NCBI GenBank assembly: GCA_017643215.1
Contig: JAEPNV010000009.1
Span: forward strand, 145,179 to 209,178
Length of the DNA stretch: 64,000 bases
Origin: Roseibium sp.
GTDB lineage: Bacteria; Pseudomonadota; Alphaproteobacteria; Rhizobiales; Stappiaceae
Reading direction: 5' to 3'
Shown here: positions 55,683 to 63,237 of the stretch, in pieces
Layout: each line of letters begins with the position of its first letter
Numbering within the stretch: the stretch's first letter is position 1
Program-made: the position numbers and the translations under genes
Notes under the pieces: model-generated
Seen by the model: only the letters and a program-made list of their open reading frames with translations
Databases searched by the model: none
What the model was told of the DNA's origin: nothing

Positions 55683-56813
55683 CTAAATCACATAGGATGC
55701 CAGTGGCCCGAAGCCATTGAAGCCGACGGACGAATAGGTCGTCGTATAGGCGCCGGTCGCCTCGATCAGCACCTTGTCACCGATCGAAAGACTGACCGGC
55801 AGATGATACGGCACCTTTTCGTAAAGGACGTCGACGCTGTCACAGGTCGGGCCAGCAAGGATGCACGGCGTGGTGGCATCGCCATCCCGGGGGGTCTTGA
55901 TCGGATACCGGATCGCCTCGTCCATGGTCTCGGCCAGGCCGTGGAACTTACCGATGTCGAGATAGACCCAGCGCACATCGTCCCGATCGGACTTTTTCGA
56001 GATCAGAACGACTTCCGCCTCAATCATGCCGGCATCACCCACCATGCCGCGGCCCGGCTCAATGATCGTTTCTGGAAGCCGGTTGCCGAAGTGCTTTTTA
56101 AGCGCGCCGAAAATCGCGGTTCCATAACATGGAACACCGGGCACATCCTTGACGTACCGGGCCGGGAATCCGCCGCCCATGTTGACCATTTTCAGGACAA
56201 TGCCGCGACCGGCCATTTCCTGAAAAATCGCCGCAGCCATGGAAAGGGCGCCGTCCCAGGCGTCCAGATTGGCCTGTTGTGAACCGACATGAAACGAGAC
56301 GCCGTGGGCAACCAGACCCCGGCGATGGGCGTGTTCGAGCACATTGGCCGCCATCTCCGGATCACAGCCGAACTTGCGCGACAACGGCCAGTCGGCCCCG
56401 GCACCGTCGCACAGGACCCGGCAGAAGATCTGCGCGCCGGGCGCGGCGCGGGTGATCTTGTCGACCTCGGCGGCACAGTCGACGGCAAACAGCCGGACGC
56501 CACGGGCGAAGGCCTTTTCGATGTCCCGTTCCTTCTTGATGGTGTTGCCATAGGAGATCCGGTCGGCTGAGGCGCCCGCCGCAAGGACCATGTCGATTTC
56601 CGCGACAGACGCGCAATCGAAGGATCCACCGAGCCGTTCCAGGAGCGCCAGGATTTCAGGGGCCGGATTGGCCTTCACGGCGTAATAAACGCGTGTGTCC
56701 GGCAGGGCTTTTGAAAACGCCTCGAAATTCTGGCGCACGATCTCAAGGTCCAGGACCATGCATGGACCGCCTTCGTCACGCTGGCGTAAAAACTCAACGA
56801 TGCGCTCGCTCAT
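55683..56813 (-). CDS. Ornithine/lysine decarboxylase, fold-type III
   Basis: A 376-residue PLP enzyme of the alanine racemase-fold (group IV) decarboxylases. The PLP lysine is in RVYYAVKANPAPEILALLER, the glycine-rich phosphate loop is in NMGGGFPARY, and the active-site Cys/Asp are in LAGPTCDSVDVLYEKVPYHL. In Hyphomicrobiales this is the polyamine gene for putrescine (or cadaverine, and often both) formation from ornithine or lysine. The ATG (MSERIVEFLRQ) has AGGAAA ahead. About 290 bases upstream lies a structured RNA with an intrinsic-terminator-like end, suggestive of the speF-type leader known from alphaproteobacteria. Confidence 0.93.
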   Translation of the reverse strand: MSERIVEFLRQRDEGGPCMVLDLEIVRQNFEAFSKALPDTRVYYAVKANPAPEILALLERLGGSFDCASVAEIDMVLAAGASADRISYGNTIKKERDIEKAFARGVRLFAVDCAAEVDKITRAAPGAQIFCRVLCDGAGADWPLSRKFGCDPEMAANVLEHAHRRGLVAHGVSFHVGSQQANLDAWDGALSMAAAIFQEMAGRGIVLKMVNMGGGFPARYVKDVPGVPCYGTAIFGALKKHFGNRLPETIIEPGRGMVGDAGMIEAEVVLISKKSDRDDVRWVYLDIGKFHGLAETMDEAIRYPIKTPRDGDATTPCILAGPTCDSVDVLYEKVPYHLPVSLSIGDKVLIEATGAYTTTYSSVGFNGFGPLASYVI

Positions 56814-57105
56814 CGTGCGGTTTCCTGTCTTCTTCTGACCGCATGCCCATCTGCCATCATTAGGCGGGTCATCGGCAGCGTATCGCAAGGAACTGACGTC
56901 GATGGCGCGTCGTCGCCCGGAATGGAACCGAAGGGCAGCGCCAAAACGTCAGCGACGGTTCGGACTGGCAGCCGGTTTCGGCCACACCACCGTTCCGCGT
57001 CGGAAATGCCGTTGATTGGGACGGAAGAACGGCGCCGCACGTCGGGCAAGGATGTAACAAGTGCCTCTTTAGTGACCCCGGAGCTTGGACACCCCGGCAG
57101 AGACC

Positions 57106-57230
57106 AAAAAAGCCCTCTTACGTCGTTGCTTTAAGCCGTCCGGATCTGCTGCCCCGCCCCTTGGCGGATATTTTAAATGGCAGCGGCCCCTTAAGAGGGT
57201 TCCCTTTTGGATCCCCCATGAACGACCTCG
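57106..57230 (-). ncRNA. Structured leader RNA upstream of the decarboxylase (speF-like)
   Basis: On the minus strand, three nested stems are visible: CCTCTTA with TAAGAGG (57192-57198 / 57114-57120), GCTGCC with GGCAGC (57179-57184 / 57148-57153), and CCGCC-AAGG-GGCGG inside. A run of six T follows the outer stem (57106-57111). Location and build fit the speF leader motif found upstream of alphaproteobacterial ornithine decarboxylase genes, but I cannot compare it with the Rfam model. The 5' boundary is uncertain. Confidence 0.45.
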
Positions 57231-57358
57231 GGCACGTGCGAATTTGGGCACGGCGGATATGCGGGTTTTTGCGTCGCATATCAAGAAAAAATTGTGCGTG
57301 GTCGACCATTGTCCATGCGGTCGGGTCCTGGCATGTCCTGACCCTTGCTCAATCCACG

Positions 57359-57390
57359 AAAAAAGAGGCCGCCCGCGGGGGACGGCCTCT
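57359..57390 (-). terminator. Terminator of the EF-hand gene
   Basis: The stem AGAGGCCG / CGGCCTCT is followed on the minus strand by six T, about 80 bases after the EF-hand gene stop. It separates that transcript from the leader RNA of the decarboxylase gene downstream. Confidence 0.82.
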
Positions 57391-57471
57391 ACAAGGCGTT
57401 GGCCGGTTTTTGGGGGGCGATACACCGGCAGCGCCTTGGATCGTTGGCCCAGGGCTGACACCCGTCAGGGT

Positions 57472-58428
57472 TTAGTTACGGCCCTCCTGTGTGCGGGCTT
57501 GGTGACGATCCTTGCCGCCTCTGTCCCGCCAGCCGTGTTTGCCGCCGCGGCGCAGATCCGCGCGGGTCAAGACGCCGTCGTCATTGCGGTCCAAACGGCT
57601 GACCAGATCAGCGGTGCGGGCGGCTTGCTCTTCCGGTGTGACGGCAAGATCACCGTTGGCGTCCAGATGCTGGAACATGCGCACCGTTGGCCCGTTGGTC
57701 AGGGTCGTCCAAATGGCGGTGAAGTCTTCGAGCCCGAAACCGCCGGAGCCATTCCTGTCGGCCGAGGCGAACAGATTGCCGCGAACCTCTTCGAATTCGG
57801 CGCGGGTCATCTTGCCGTCATTGTCGGTGTCGAAGGTCGCAAAAACCATGCGAATCGGACCCATGCGGCCGGGCCCGCCCCAACCACCGCCGCGCCCGCG
57901 GCGTCCGGCCTCTTCGGTTTCACCTCCGGGTTCACGTTCCGCACCCTGCTGACCGCCGCCGCGATGTCCACGAACACGCTCCAGCACGCCGTCATCATTG
58001 CGATCCATCCGGTTGAACATGCGGTCGCTCACGCCGTTATACTCTTCGAGCGTCACTGTTCCGTCACCATCCCGGTCGAGCCGCTGGAAAGCCCGGACCC
58101 GGCGATCCTCACTGTGGTTCAGGAGTTCCGCCCGAAACTCCTCGAGGTCGACCGCGCCGTCCGTATTCGTGTCCGCTGCGGTGAACATGGCAGCGGCTTG
58201 CGCGTCTACTTCCGCCTGCGTGATCGCGCCGTCGTCATCGGCATCAAACCGGTCGAACAGGCGGTCGCCGCGCCCACCTCCACGCCCGCCCATCATCCAG
58301 CCCTGATGTTTGCCGCCGCCCCACCAGCCACCCATGTCCCTTGCGGAAGCTGTCGACGCCGCGGTCAGCGCGGTGCTGGCGACGCCCGCGGTCAGAACGG
58401 CAATGGCAATTGTCTTGAACGGTTTCAT
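57472..58428 (-). CDS. Secreted eight-EF-hand calcium-binding protein
   Basis: A 318-residue exported protein with a signal peptide (AIAVLTAGVASTALTAASTA) and about eight EF-hand loops in tandem: DADDDGAITQAE, DTNTDGAVDLEE, DRDGDGTVTLEE, DRNDDGVLERVR, DTDNDGKMTRAE, DRNGSGGFGLED, DANGDLAVTPEE, DRNDDGVLTRAD. The sixth and seventh lack some acidic ligands. A Gly/Arg-rich linker (GRRGRGGGWGGPGRMGP) splits the set 4+4. The ATG giving MKPFKTIAIAV has AAGGAG ahead. It is divergent from the OmpR-type two-component operon, a good candidate for its regulator. Confidence 0.92.
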   Translation of the reverse strand: MKPFKTIAIAVLTAGVASTALTAASTASARDMGGWWGGGKHQGWMMGGRGGGRGDRLFDRFDADDDGAITQAEVDAQAAAMFTAADTNTDGAVDLEEFRAELLNHSEDRRVRAFQRLDRDGDGTVTLEEYNGVSDRMFNRMDRNDDGVLERVRGHRGGGQQGAEREPGGETEEAGRRGRGGGWGGPGRMGPIRMVFATFDTDNDGKMTRAEFEEVRGNLFASADRNGSGGFGLEDFTAIWTTLTNGPTVRMFQHLDANGDLAVTPEEQAARTADLVSRLDRNDDGVLTRADLRRGGKHGWRDRGGKDRHQARTQEGRN

Positions 58429-58453
58429 CCCAATCAACTCCTTGGGCTGTCAC

Positions 58454-58499
58454 CGCAGGCCGGGCCTGCGATGGGATTGTCGCTGCAGGTCGAACCTGC
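58454..58499. repeat. Two tandem hairpins in the EF-hand gene leader
   Basis: CGCAGGC-CGG-GCCTGCG (58454-58470) and GCAGGT-CGA-ACCTGC (58485-58499) are two similar hairpins at 30-base spacing, each followed by GATG. They lie just upstream of the ribosome-binding site of the EF-hand gene. Confidence 0.6.
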
Positions 58500-58589
58500 G
58501 ATGAACTGAAAGTAAGGACGGAATGTCGCAAAACTATCGGGCCTTAGCCCATGAAGTGTCGCGGCCTGTCGCGGATTTGGGATCTGATA

Positions 58590-58665
58590 CAATTTGTTAC
58601 ACATTGCCTCGCCGAGATTGACCCTAAGTCATGGCAAGACGCTGGAAATATTACCAATTTGTAAT
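58590..58665. promoter_or_regulatory. Direct-repeat sites upstream of the response regulator gene
   Basis: CAATTTGTTA (58590-58599) and CAATTTGTAA (58655-58664) match at nine of ten positions, 65 bases apart. The second lies inside the palindromic ATTAC-CAATTT-GTAAT (58650-58665). They fit a site bound by the adjacent OmpR-type regulator, which is unproven. Confidence 0.45.
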
Positions 58666-58697
58666 CCGAAAAAAGGTGTTCGCATCAGGAGCCAACT

Positions 58698-59426
58698 GTG
58701 ACCGCGCCGAGCCCACACATCCTTGTCGTTGACGACCATCGGGACATCCGGGAAACGCTCGCCCGGTATCTTGCCAAAAACGGATTTCGGACGACGACCG
58801 CAGAAAGTGCGGCTCACGCGCGGAAGGCGTTGAAGGCCGCGGCCGTCGATCTCGTTGTGCTCGATATCATGATGCCGGGCGAGGACGGGCTGTCGCTGTG
58901 CCGGCATCTGGTCGAAACAGATGCGTTGCCGGTGATACTGCTCACCGCGATGGCCGAAGACACCGACCGTGTCATTGGCCTTGAAATCGGCGCCGACGAT
59001 TACGTAACCAAACCGTTCAATCCGCGCGAGTTGCTGGCGCGCATCCGCGCTGTTCTGAGACGAACCGTGCCCAGCCCCCGTGATCGCGATCCGGTCGAGC
59101 ACGATCAGCTCTGGTTCGATGGCTGGCGGTTGAATGTCGCCCGGCGGGAGCTTTTCGACCCAGCGGGTGGCGACGTTCCGCTTTCAAGCGGTGAGTTTCA
59201 GCTCCTGAGGGCCTTCTTGAAGCGGCCCAAGATGGTGCTGACCCGCGACCAGTTGATGGATCTGACATCGGGCCGGACTCCGGTCGTGTTCGACCGCTCG
59301 ATCGACAATCAGGTTTCCCGCCTGCGCCGGAAGATCGAGGCGGATCCCAAGGACCCTAAGCTGATCAAAACGGTCTGGGGCGGCGGGTATATGTTCACCG
59401 CCGTGGTTTCGGACGGCCCTGAATGA
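58698..59426 (+). CDS. OmpR family response regulator
   Basis: A 242-residue response regulator: receiver domain at residues about 8-118 with phospho-acceptor Asp56 in VVLDIMMPGEDGLS and the Lys in YVTKPFNPRELLAR, then a winged-helix DNA-binding domain from about 140 (VPLSSGEFQLLRAFLKRPKM, RSIDNQVSRLRRKIEADPKD). The start is a GTG (MTAPSPHILVV) with CAGGAG ahead. It overlaps the histidine kinase gene by four bases, forming an operon. It is divergent from the secreted EF-hand gene. Confidence 0.94.
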   Translation: MTAPSPHILVVDDHRDIRETLARYLAKNGFRTTTAESAAHARKALKAAAVDLVVLDIMMPGEDGLSLCRHLVETDALPVILLTAMAEDTDRVIGLEIGADDYVTKPFNPRELLARIRAVLRRTVPSPRDRDPVEHDQLWFDGWRLNVARRELFDPAGGDVPLSSGEFQLLRAFLKRPKMVLTRDQLMDLTSGRTPVVFDRSIDNQVSRLRRKIEADPKDPKLIKTVWGGGYMFTAVVSDGPE

Positions 59427-60826
59427 TCAAGGCTTTGCTTTCCCGGATCTGGCCGCAAAGTCTCGGCGCGCAACTCATTTGCACGCTGCTTCTGGCAGTA
59501 CTGATTTCCCAGATTTTCGTCGTCTGGATTTTTCACGACGAGCGCCGGATCGCCCTGATCCAGGTGGCGCGGGACAATTTGCTGATGCGCTCGATCTCGG
59601 TCGCCAAACTCCTTGAGGACACCCCGCCAGGGCTTCACGAGCGCGTGCTGGAGGCCTCTTCCAGCCGGTTTTCCGAGTTCTGGCTGAGCGAGACGCCGGT
59701 TGTGAGTGCGCCGGGCAGGTCGCGGCCGGAAATCCGTCTGCAGCGGTTTATGTCCACCAGCTTCACGCCGGCCCGGGATGTCTACATCCGCCTTGGCGAT
59801 GACCGCAGACCGCGGGCCGCCGAGCGCCGTACCGACAATGATCGGCCGCAAGGCAACTGGAAAAACCGGCCGGGCCGGATCTTGGGCCGGCGGGTCGATC
59901 TCGCCGTTTCCATCCCCATGGCAGACGGCGGATACCTGAATGTCGCCACCAGCTACCGGCCGCCGCCGCGCGCGGTACTTCCGCTCATCATCCAAATGGG
60001 ATTTATGGGGCTTGCCATATTCCTGATTGTTTTCCTTGCCGTCCGAAGATTGTCGCGGCCACTGAAAGATCTGGCGAAAGCCGCCGAAGACCTCGGCCGC
60101 GGCGCGCCCCTGCCTCCGCTCGCCGTCACCGGTCCAAAAGAAGTGCGGGCTGTCACACAGGCCTTTAATGACATGCAGGACCGGTTGACGCGTTTCGTGC
60201 GCGACCGCACCCGCATGCTCGCGGCCATCAGTCATGACCTGAGAACCCCGATCACCTCGCTAAGATTGCGGGCGGAATTCATCGAGGACGATGAAAACCG
60301 GGAGAAAATCATCCAGACCCTGGAGGAAATGGCCGCCATGACGGAGGCAACGCTTGCCTTTGCCCGCGATGAGGCCAAACGGGAAGACGGTCACCCAACC
60401 GATCTCGCAGCGCTGTTGAGCGAACTCACCGCGGATCAGCAGGCGCTCGGACATGACGTGACTTTCGCGCCGTCGCCGGCATTGATTGTGCCGTGCCGCC
60501 CGGTTGCCTTGAAACGGGCGCTCCGGAACCTGATTGAAAACGGCGTCCGCTACGGCCAGTCCGTCGAGATCGTTCTGTCGGAAACCGGTGGGGAAGTGCA
60601 GATCGCCATCTCGGACCGTGGCCCCGGCATTCCCGAAGACCAGCTGGACGACGTTTTCGAGCCTTTCGTACGCCTGGATGAATCGCGCAGCGAGGAAACC
60701 GGCGGCATTGGCATGGGTCTGGCGATCGCACGGTCGCTGATCCACGCCCATGGCGGCCGGATTGTCCTTGAAAACAAAGCCGGCGGCGGGCTGCGCGCGA
60801 CCGTGCTCTTGCCAATGGGCCGGTAG
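59423..60826 (+). CDS. Sensor histidine kinase
   Basis: A 467-residue membrane sensor. Helix 1 (about 17-37) and helix 2 (about 184-206) bracket a periplasmic loop of about 145 residues. A HAMP domain follows (RPLKDLAKAAEDLGRGAPLP); the HisKA box is AAISHDLRTPITSLRLRAEF with His271, and the ATPase domain contains NLIENGVRYGQSVE, the G1 box DRGPGIPED and GIGMGLAIARSLIHAHGG. It phosphorylates the adjacent response regulator. The signal is unknown; the neighbouring calcium-binding protein makes calcium or envelope stress a reasonable but unproven idea. Confidence 0.93.
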   Translation: MIKALLSRIWPQSLGAQLICTLLLAVLISQIFVVWIFHDERRIALIQVARDNLLMRSISVAKLLEDTPPGLHERVLEASSSRFSEFWLSETPVVSAPGRSRPEIRLQRFMSTSFTPARDVYIRLGDDRRPRAAERRTDNDRPQGNWKNRPGRILGRRVDLAVSIPMADGGYLNVATSYRPPPRAVLPLIIQMGFMGLAIFLIVFLAVRRLSRPLKDLAKAAEDLGRGAPLPPLAVTGPKEVRAVTQAFNDMQDRLTRFVRDRTRMLAAISHDLRTPITSLRLRAEFIEDDENREKIIQTLEEMAAMTEATLAFARDEAKREDGHPTDLAALLSELTADQQALGHDVTFAPSPALIVPCRPVALKRALRNLIENGVRYGQSVEIVLSETGGEVQIAISDRGPGIPEDQLDDVFEPFVRLDESRSEETGGIGMGLAIARSLIHAHGGRIVLENKAGGGLRATVLLPMGR

Positions 60827-60883
60827 GGCGATTAGTAGGCGGGGTGCCGACTAAGGATTGCGTTTAGCCACGCAACCGGCGTG

Positions 60884-61600
60884 TCACCATTTTTCGCCGA
60901 ACGGCCGGGCCTCGGCCTCAAATGACCAGGCGGACCGCGGCTGCTGGGTCAAAGACCAGGCCAGGTCCGCGACATCGTCGGCCTTGACGAAAAAATCATC
61001 CGGTTTGTCGGCCATCCGTTCGCGCGTGCGCGGCAAGTCGACAACGCCGTCGAGAATGATCAACGCGACGTGAATGCCCATCGGCCAGAAATGCTTGGCG
61101 AGCGACTCCGCCAGACTGCGCTGCGCGGCCTTGGATGCTGCAAATCCCGTCGTTCTGGCGCCGCCCCGGCGCGAAGCGGTTGCCCCGGTGATGATGATCG
61201 CTCCGGCGCCTTTTGTTTTCATGGCCGGCGCGACGGACTGGGCGGCCTTCAGCAAACCTTGCGCGTTCACCCGCCAACCGAGCTCAAATTGCTCCATGGT
61301 GGTTTCTTCCGGCGATCCCCATCCACCGCCTGACCCGGCGTTGTAAAGAAGAACGTCCACCGGCCCCATGTCGGCTTCGATGGTGGCCAAGCACCGCTCG
61401 ATCGCAGCCGGATCGGAGGCATCACATGACAACGCCCGGGATCCCTCGGTCAGCTCCGGCAACAGCGCCTCGCCAAACTCGGTCGTGCGGGACAAGAGCG
61501 CAATGACATAGCCTTCGCGGGCAAACTTCCGCGCATAAGCCGCGCCGTTTCCCGGTCCGACCCCGATGATCACGCACACTTTTTGTTTGGCCATGTTCAT
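60884..61600 (-). CDS. SDR family oxidoreductase with Phe in place of the catalytic Tyr
   Basis: A 238-residue short-chain dehydrogenase fold. The dinucleotide motif is IIGVGPGNGAAYARKFAREG, and NAGSGGG gives the NAG motif. At the active site, the expected Tyr-x-x-x-Lys reads Phe153-Ala-Ala-Ser-Lys157 (TTGFAASKAAQRSL). A group of bacterial SDRs has this change; their chemistry is unclear. The ATG (MNMAKQKVCVI) has CGGAGAG ahead. It is the last of three genes on the minus strand with a cupin and an ABM-fold monooxygenase, pointing to a small redox or detoxification operon. Confidence 0.88.
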   Translation of the reverse strand: MNMAKQKVCVIIGVGPGNGAAYARKFAREGYVIALLSRTTEFGEALLPELTEGSRALSCDASDPAAIERCLATIEADMGPVDVLLYNAGSGGGWGSPEETTMEQFELGWRVNAQGLLKAAQSVAPAMKTKGAGAIIITGATASRRGGARTTGFAASKAAQRSLAESLAKHFWPMGIHVALIILDGVVDLPRTRERMADKPDDFFVKADDVADLAWSLTQQPRSAWSFEAEARPFGEKW

Positions 61601-61709
61601 TGCTCTCCGATTTTTCCAGGACCCATCAACCGCCCACAATCCACGGGCATTGTCGACGTTCCTAAAAAGATGTGGGTGGCGTTGGCCAAAGCGCCAGAGG
61701 ACCCGCTGA

Positions 61710-62108
61710 CTAACCGGCCTTGTATTGTTCGTCCGTGACCGGCTCCAGCCAATCGGCGGCCGATCCGTCCTGTTGCTCGTGGATTGCCAGATGGGTCATT
61801 GCGGTTTCCGGGCCGGCGCCGTGCCAATGCTTGACGCCCGGCGGGATCCAGACCGTGTCGCCCGCACGGATCTCCCGCTGCGCCTCGCCCCAGACCTGGA
61901 TCAGGCCCGCTCCGGACAGAACATGGAGTGTCTGGCCGAGCGGATGGGTATGCCAATTTGTGCGCGCGCCCGGTTCGAACGCCACCGTCACCGCCGCGAC
62001 CCGGGCCGGTTCCGGCGCGCTGACAACCGGATCCTGCCAGACCGTGCCGGTGAAATAGGCGGAGTTTGCCCGTACCGTCGGCCGCTCGCCCGCTTTGAAT
62101 ATCTGCAT
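61710..62108 (-). CDS. Cupin, (R)-mandelonitrile lyase-like
   Basis: A 132-residue single-domain cupin. It shows YFTGTVWQDPVVSAPEPARV, FEPGARTNWHTHPLGQTLHV with the metal histidines, GDTVWIPPGVKHWHGAG and the tail ADWLEPVTDEQYKAG. These features match the bacterial cupins related to (R)-selective hydroxynitrile lyase. Activity on mandelonitrile has been shown for a few relatives only, so the natural substrate is uncertain. It lies 31 bases after the monooxygenase gene on the same strand. Confidence 0.88.
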   Translation of the reverse strand: MQIFKAGERPTVRANSAYFTGTVWQDPVVSAPEPARVAAVTVAFEPGARTNWHTHPLGQTLHVLSGAGLIQVWGEAQREIRAGDTVWIPPGVKHWHGAGPETAMTHLAIHEQQDGSAADWLEPVTDEQYKAG

Positions 62109-62139
62109 GTGCTCTCCTCACCCGCGCCGCATTGATGGA

Positions 62140-62487
62140 TCAACCGCCATGCGCCGCGCGGCTGTCCACCGGCGCCTGTTCACGGTCGAACATGCCATAG
62201 TCGCGGATCACACTCACGACCTTCAATCGGTAGTTGGAAAAAATACCCGCACGGCCGGCGGCCTGGGCCTTACGGTGCTGGGCCAGCCGGCGCCACGCAT
62301 CCAGCGCGGCTTCATCGCGGAAGTAGGACAACGACAAGAGCTTTTCCGGATTGGTCAGGCTTTGAAACCGCTCAACAGAGATGAATCCGTCGATCTGATC
62401 CACGAGTGGCCGCATTTCGGCGGCCATGTCCAGATAGGCCTGTTTTTGATCCGCGTGCGGCTCGACTTCAAATATGACGGCAATCAC
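62140..62487 (-). CDS. Antibiotic biosynthesis monooxygenase (ABM) domain protein
   Basis: A 115-residue dimeric alpha-beta barrel protein: MIAVIFEVEPHADQKQAYLD, MRPLVDQIDGFISVERFQSL and LLSLSYFRDEAALDAWRRLA, then HRKAQAAGRAGIFSNYRLKV. The HisARG-like HRKAQ region fits the ABM family, which includes small quinol or haem-oxidising enzymes. The substrate is unknown. It is first of a three-gene set (ABM, cupin, SDR) on the minus strand. Confidence 0.88.
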   Translation of the reverse strand: MIAVIFEVEPHADQKQAYLDMAAEMRPLVDQIDGFISVERFQSLTNPEKLLSLSYFRDEAALDAWRRLAQHRKAQAAGRAGIFSNYRLKVVSVIRDYGMFDREQAPVDSRAAHGG

Positions 62488-62602
62488 GGGTGCGCTTCCT
62501 CCATGGTGGCGGGGTCCTGCTGAGCTAGCGGATCAGGTTCCCGCCCTGCAACAGAAAACCGACCCTGCGCGCCGACAAGGGGCTTTTGTCGCGCACAATG
62601 CA

Positions 62603-62628
62603 ACAGACCCGGCCGGAGCCGGGTCTGT
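62603..62628. terminator. Hairpin between the ABM operon and the small-protein gene
   Basis: A perfect 11-bp stem ACAGACCCGGC / GCCGGGTCTGT with loop CGGA lies between the small-protein gene (stop at 62663) and the ABM gene start on the minus strand. The following sequence is only weakly T-rich, so termination efficiency is uncertain. Confidence 0.6.
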
Positions 62629-62662
62629 CGGTGTCAGATGTCTCGCAATTTGGAGGGGGGCT

Positions 62663-62821
62663 TTACGCCCTTGCGCGAAAAGGGCGCAGGAACCAATTCT
62701 CAGCGACCGGCATGATTTCCAGCTTGGACCGGTACAGGCTTGCCGGGAACCACGGCAAACGGTCGCGGCGAGAATTGAGACGGTGATTTACGAGTACACA
62801 TTTTGCCACGTGCAAATTCAT
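62663..62821 (-). CDS. Small basic protein (52 residues)
   Basis: A short gene called on the strength of a good ribosome-binding site (AAAAGGAGATGGCC before ATG) and tidy ending. The product MNLHVAKCVLVNHRLNSRRD followed by RLPWFPASLYRSKLEIMPVA is basic (several Arg and Lys) with no membrane helix. I recognise no family. Upstream are two 15-bp palindromes at 22-bp spacing, which suggests tight regulation, and a hairpin follows the stop. The in-frame extension upstream runs through the palindromes and is not credible. Confidence 0.55.
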   Translation of the reverse strand: MNLHVAKCVLVNHRLNSRRDRLPWFPASLYRSKLEIMPVAENWFLRPFRARA

Positions 62822-63237
62822 GGCCATCTCCTTTTGGATTTTTATTTTGACCGTACGCACCAACATAAGCGCAATGTGTGCGCCTTTCAAGCGCAATATG
62901 TGCGCTTTTCACATCAGCGTTTGATTTTCGCGTCCGTTTTCCGGTCCGGTCCGGCCGACGACAACCATGCCGAAATCCACTCTCACATGGTCACATCCAA
63001 GCAAATCTGATGGAACGGCATCCAATTGCGGCTCATGCCCCGGATTTAAGGCGAACCTTAACTATAACGACCTTTTTTGTCCCGATTTCGCTCGGATTTA
63101 ACCCAAACCACTGACGTTTTTGCTTAACTCGTTCGGACAAGCGGTGGGGTTAACCGCGCCTTGGATGACCTTCGCATCCCGCGAATACATCTTTCAGGTT
63201 CTGTTTCACCGCGCGACGCCGAAATCAGAGGCTGGAC
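62822..63237. other. Intergenic region with tandem palindromes
   Basis: A 416-base divergent gap between the small basic protein and the membrane protein genes. It carries two 15-bp palindromes (annotated below) nearer the small-protein gene. The part at 63040-63120 is AT-richer with TTTTTTGTCCC and similar runs that may be the promoter of the membrane protein gene. Confidence 0.5.
62869..62905. promoter_or_regulatory. Two 15-bp palindromic operators at 22-bp spacing
   Basis: GCGCAATGTGTGCGC (62869-62883) and GCGCAATATGTGCGC (62891-62905) differ at one position. Each has inverted arms GCGCA / TGCGC, and the spacing of start points is 22 bases, two helical turns. They lie 48-84 bases upstream of the small-protein ATG, covering the expected promoter. 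Confidence 0.68.

Noticed and set aside
57085..58509. A 474-residue open frame on the plus strand
   Set aside because: It is antisense to the EF-hand gene and the leader region. The minus-strand frame has clear EF-hand loops and a signal peptide, so the plus-strand frame is a GC-rich shadow.
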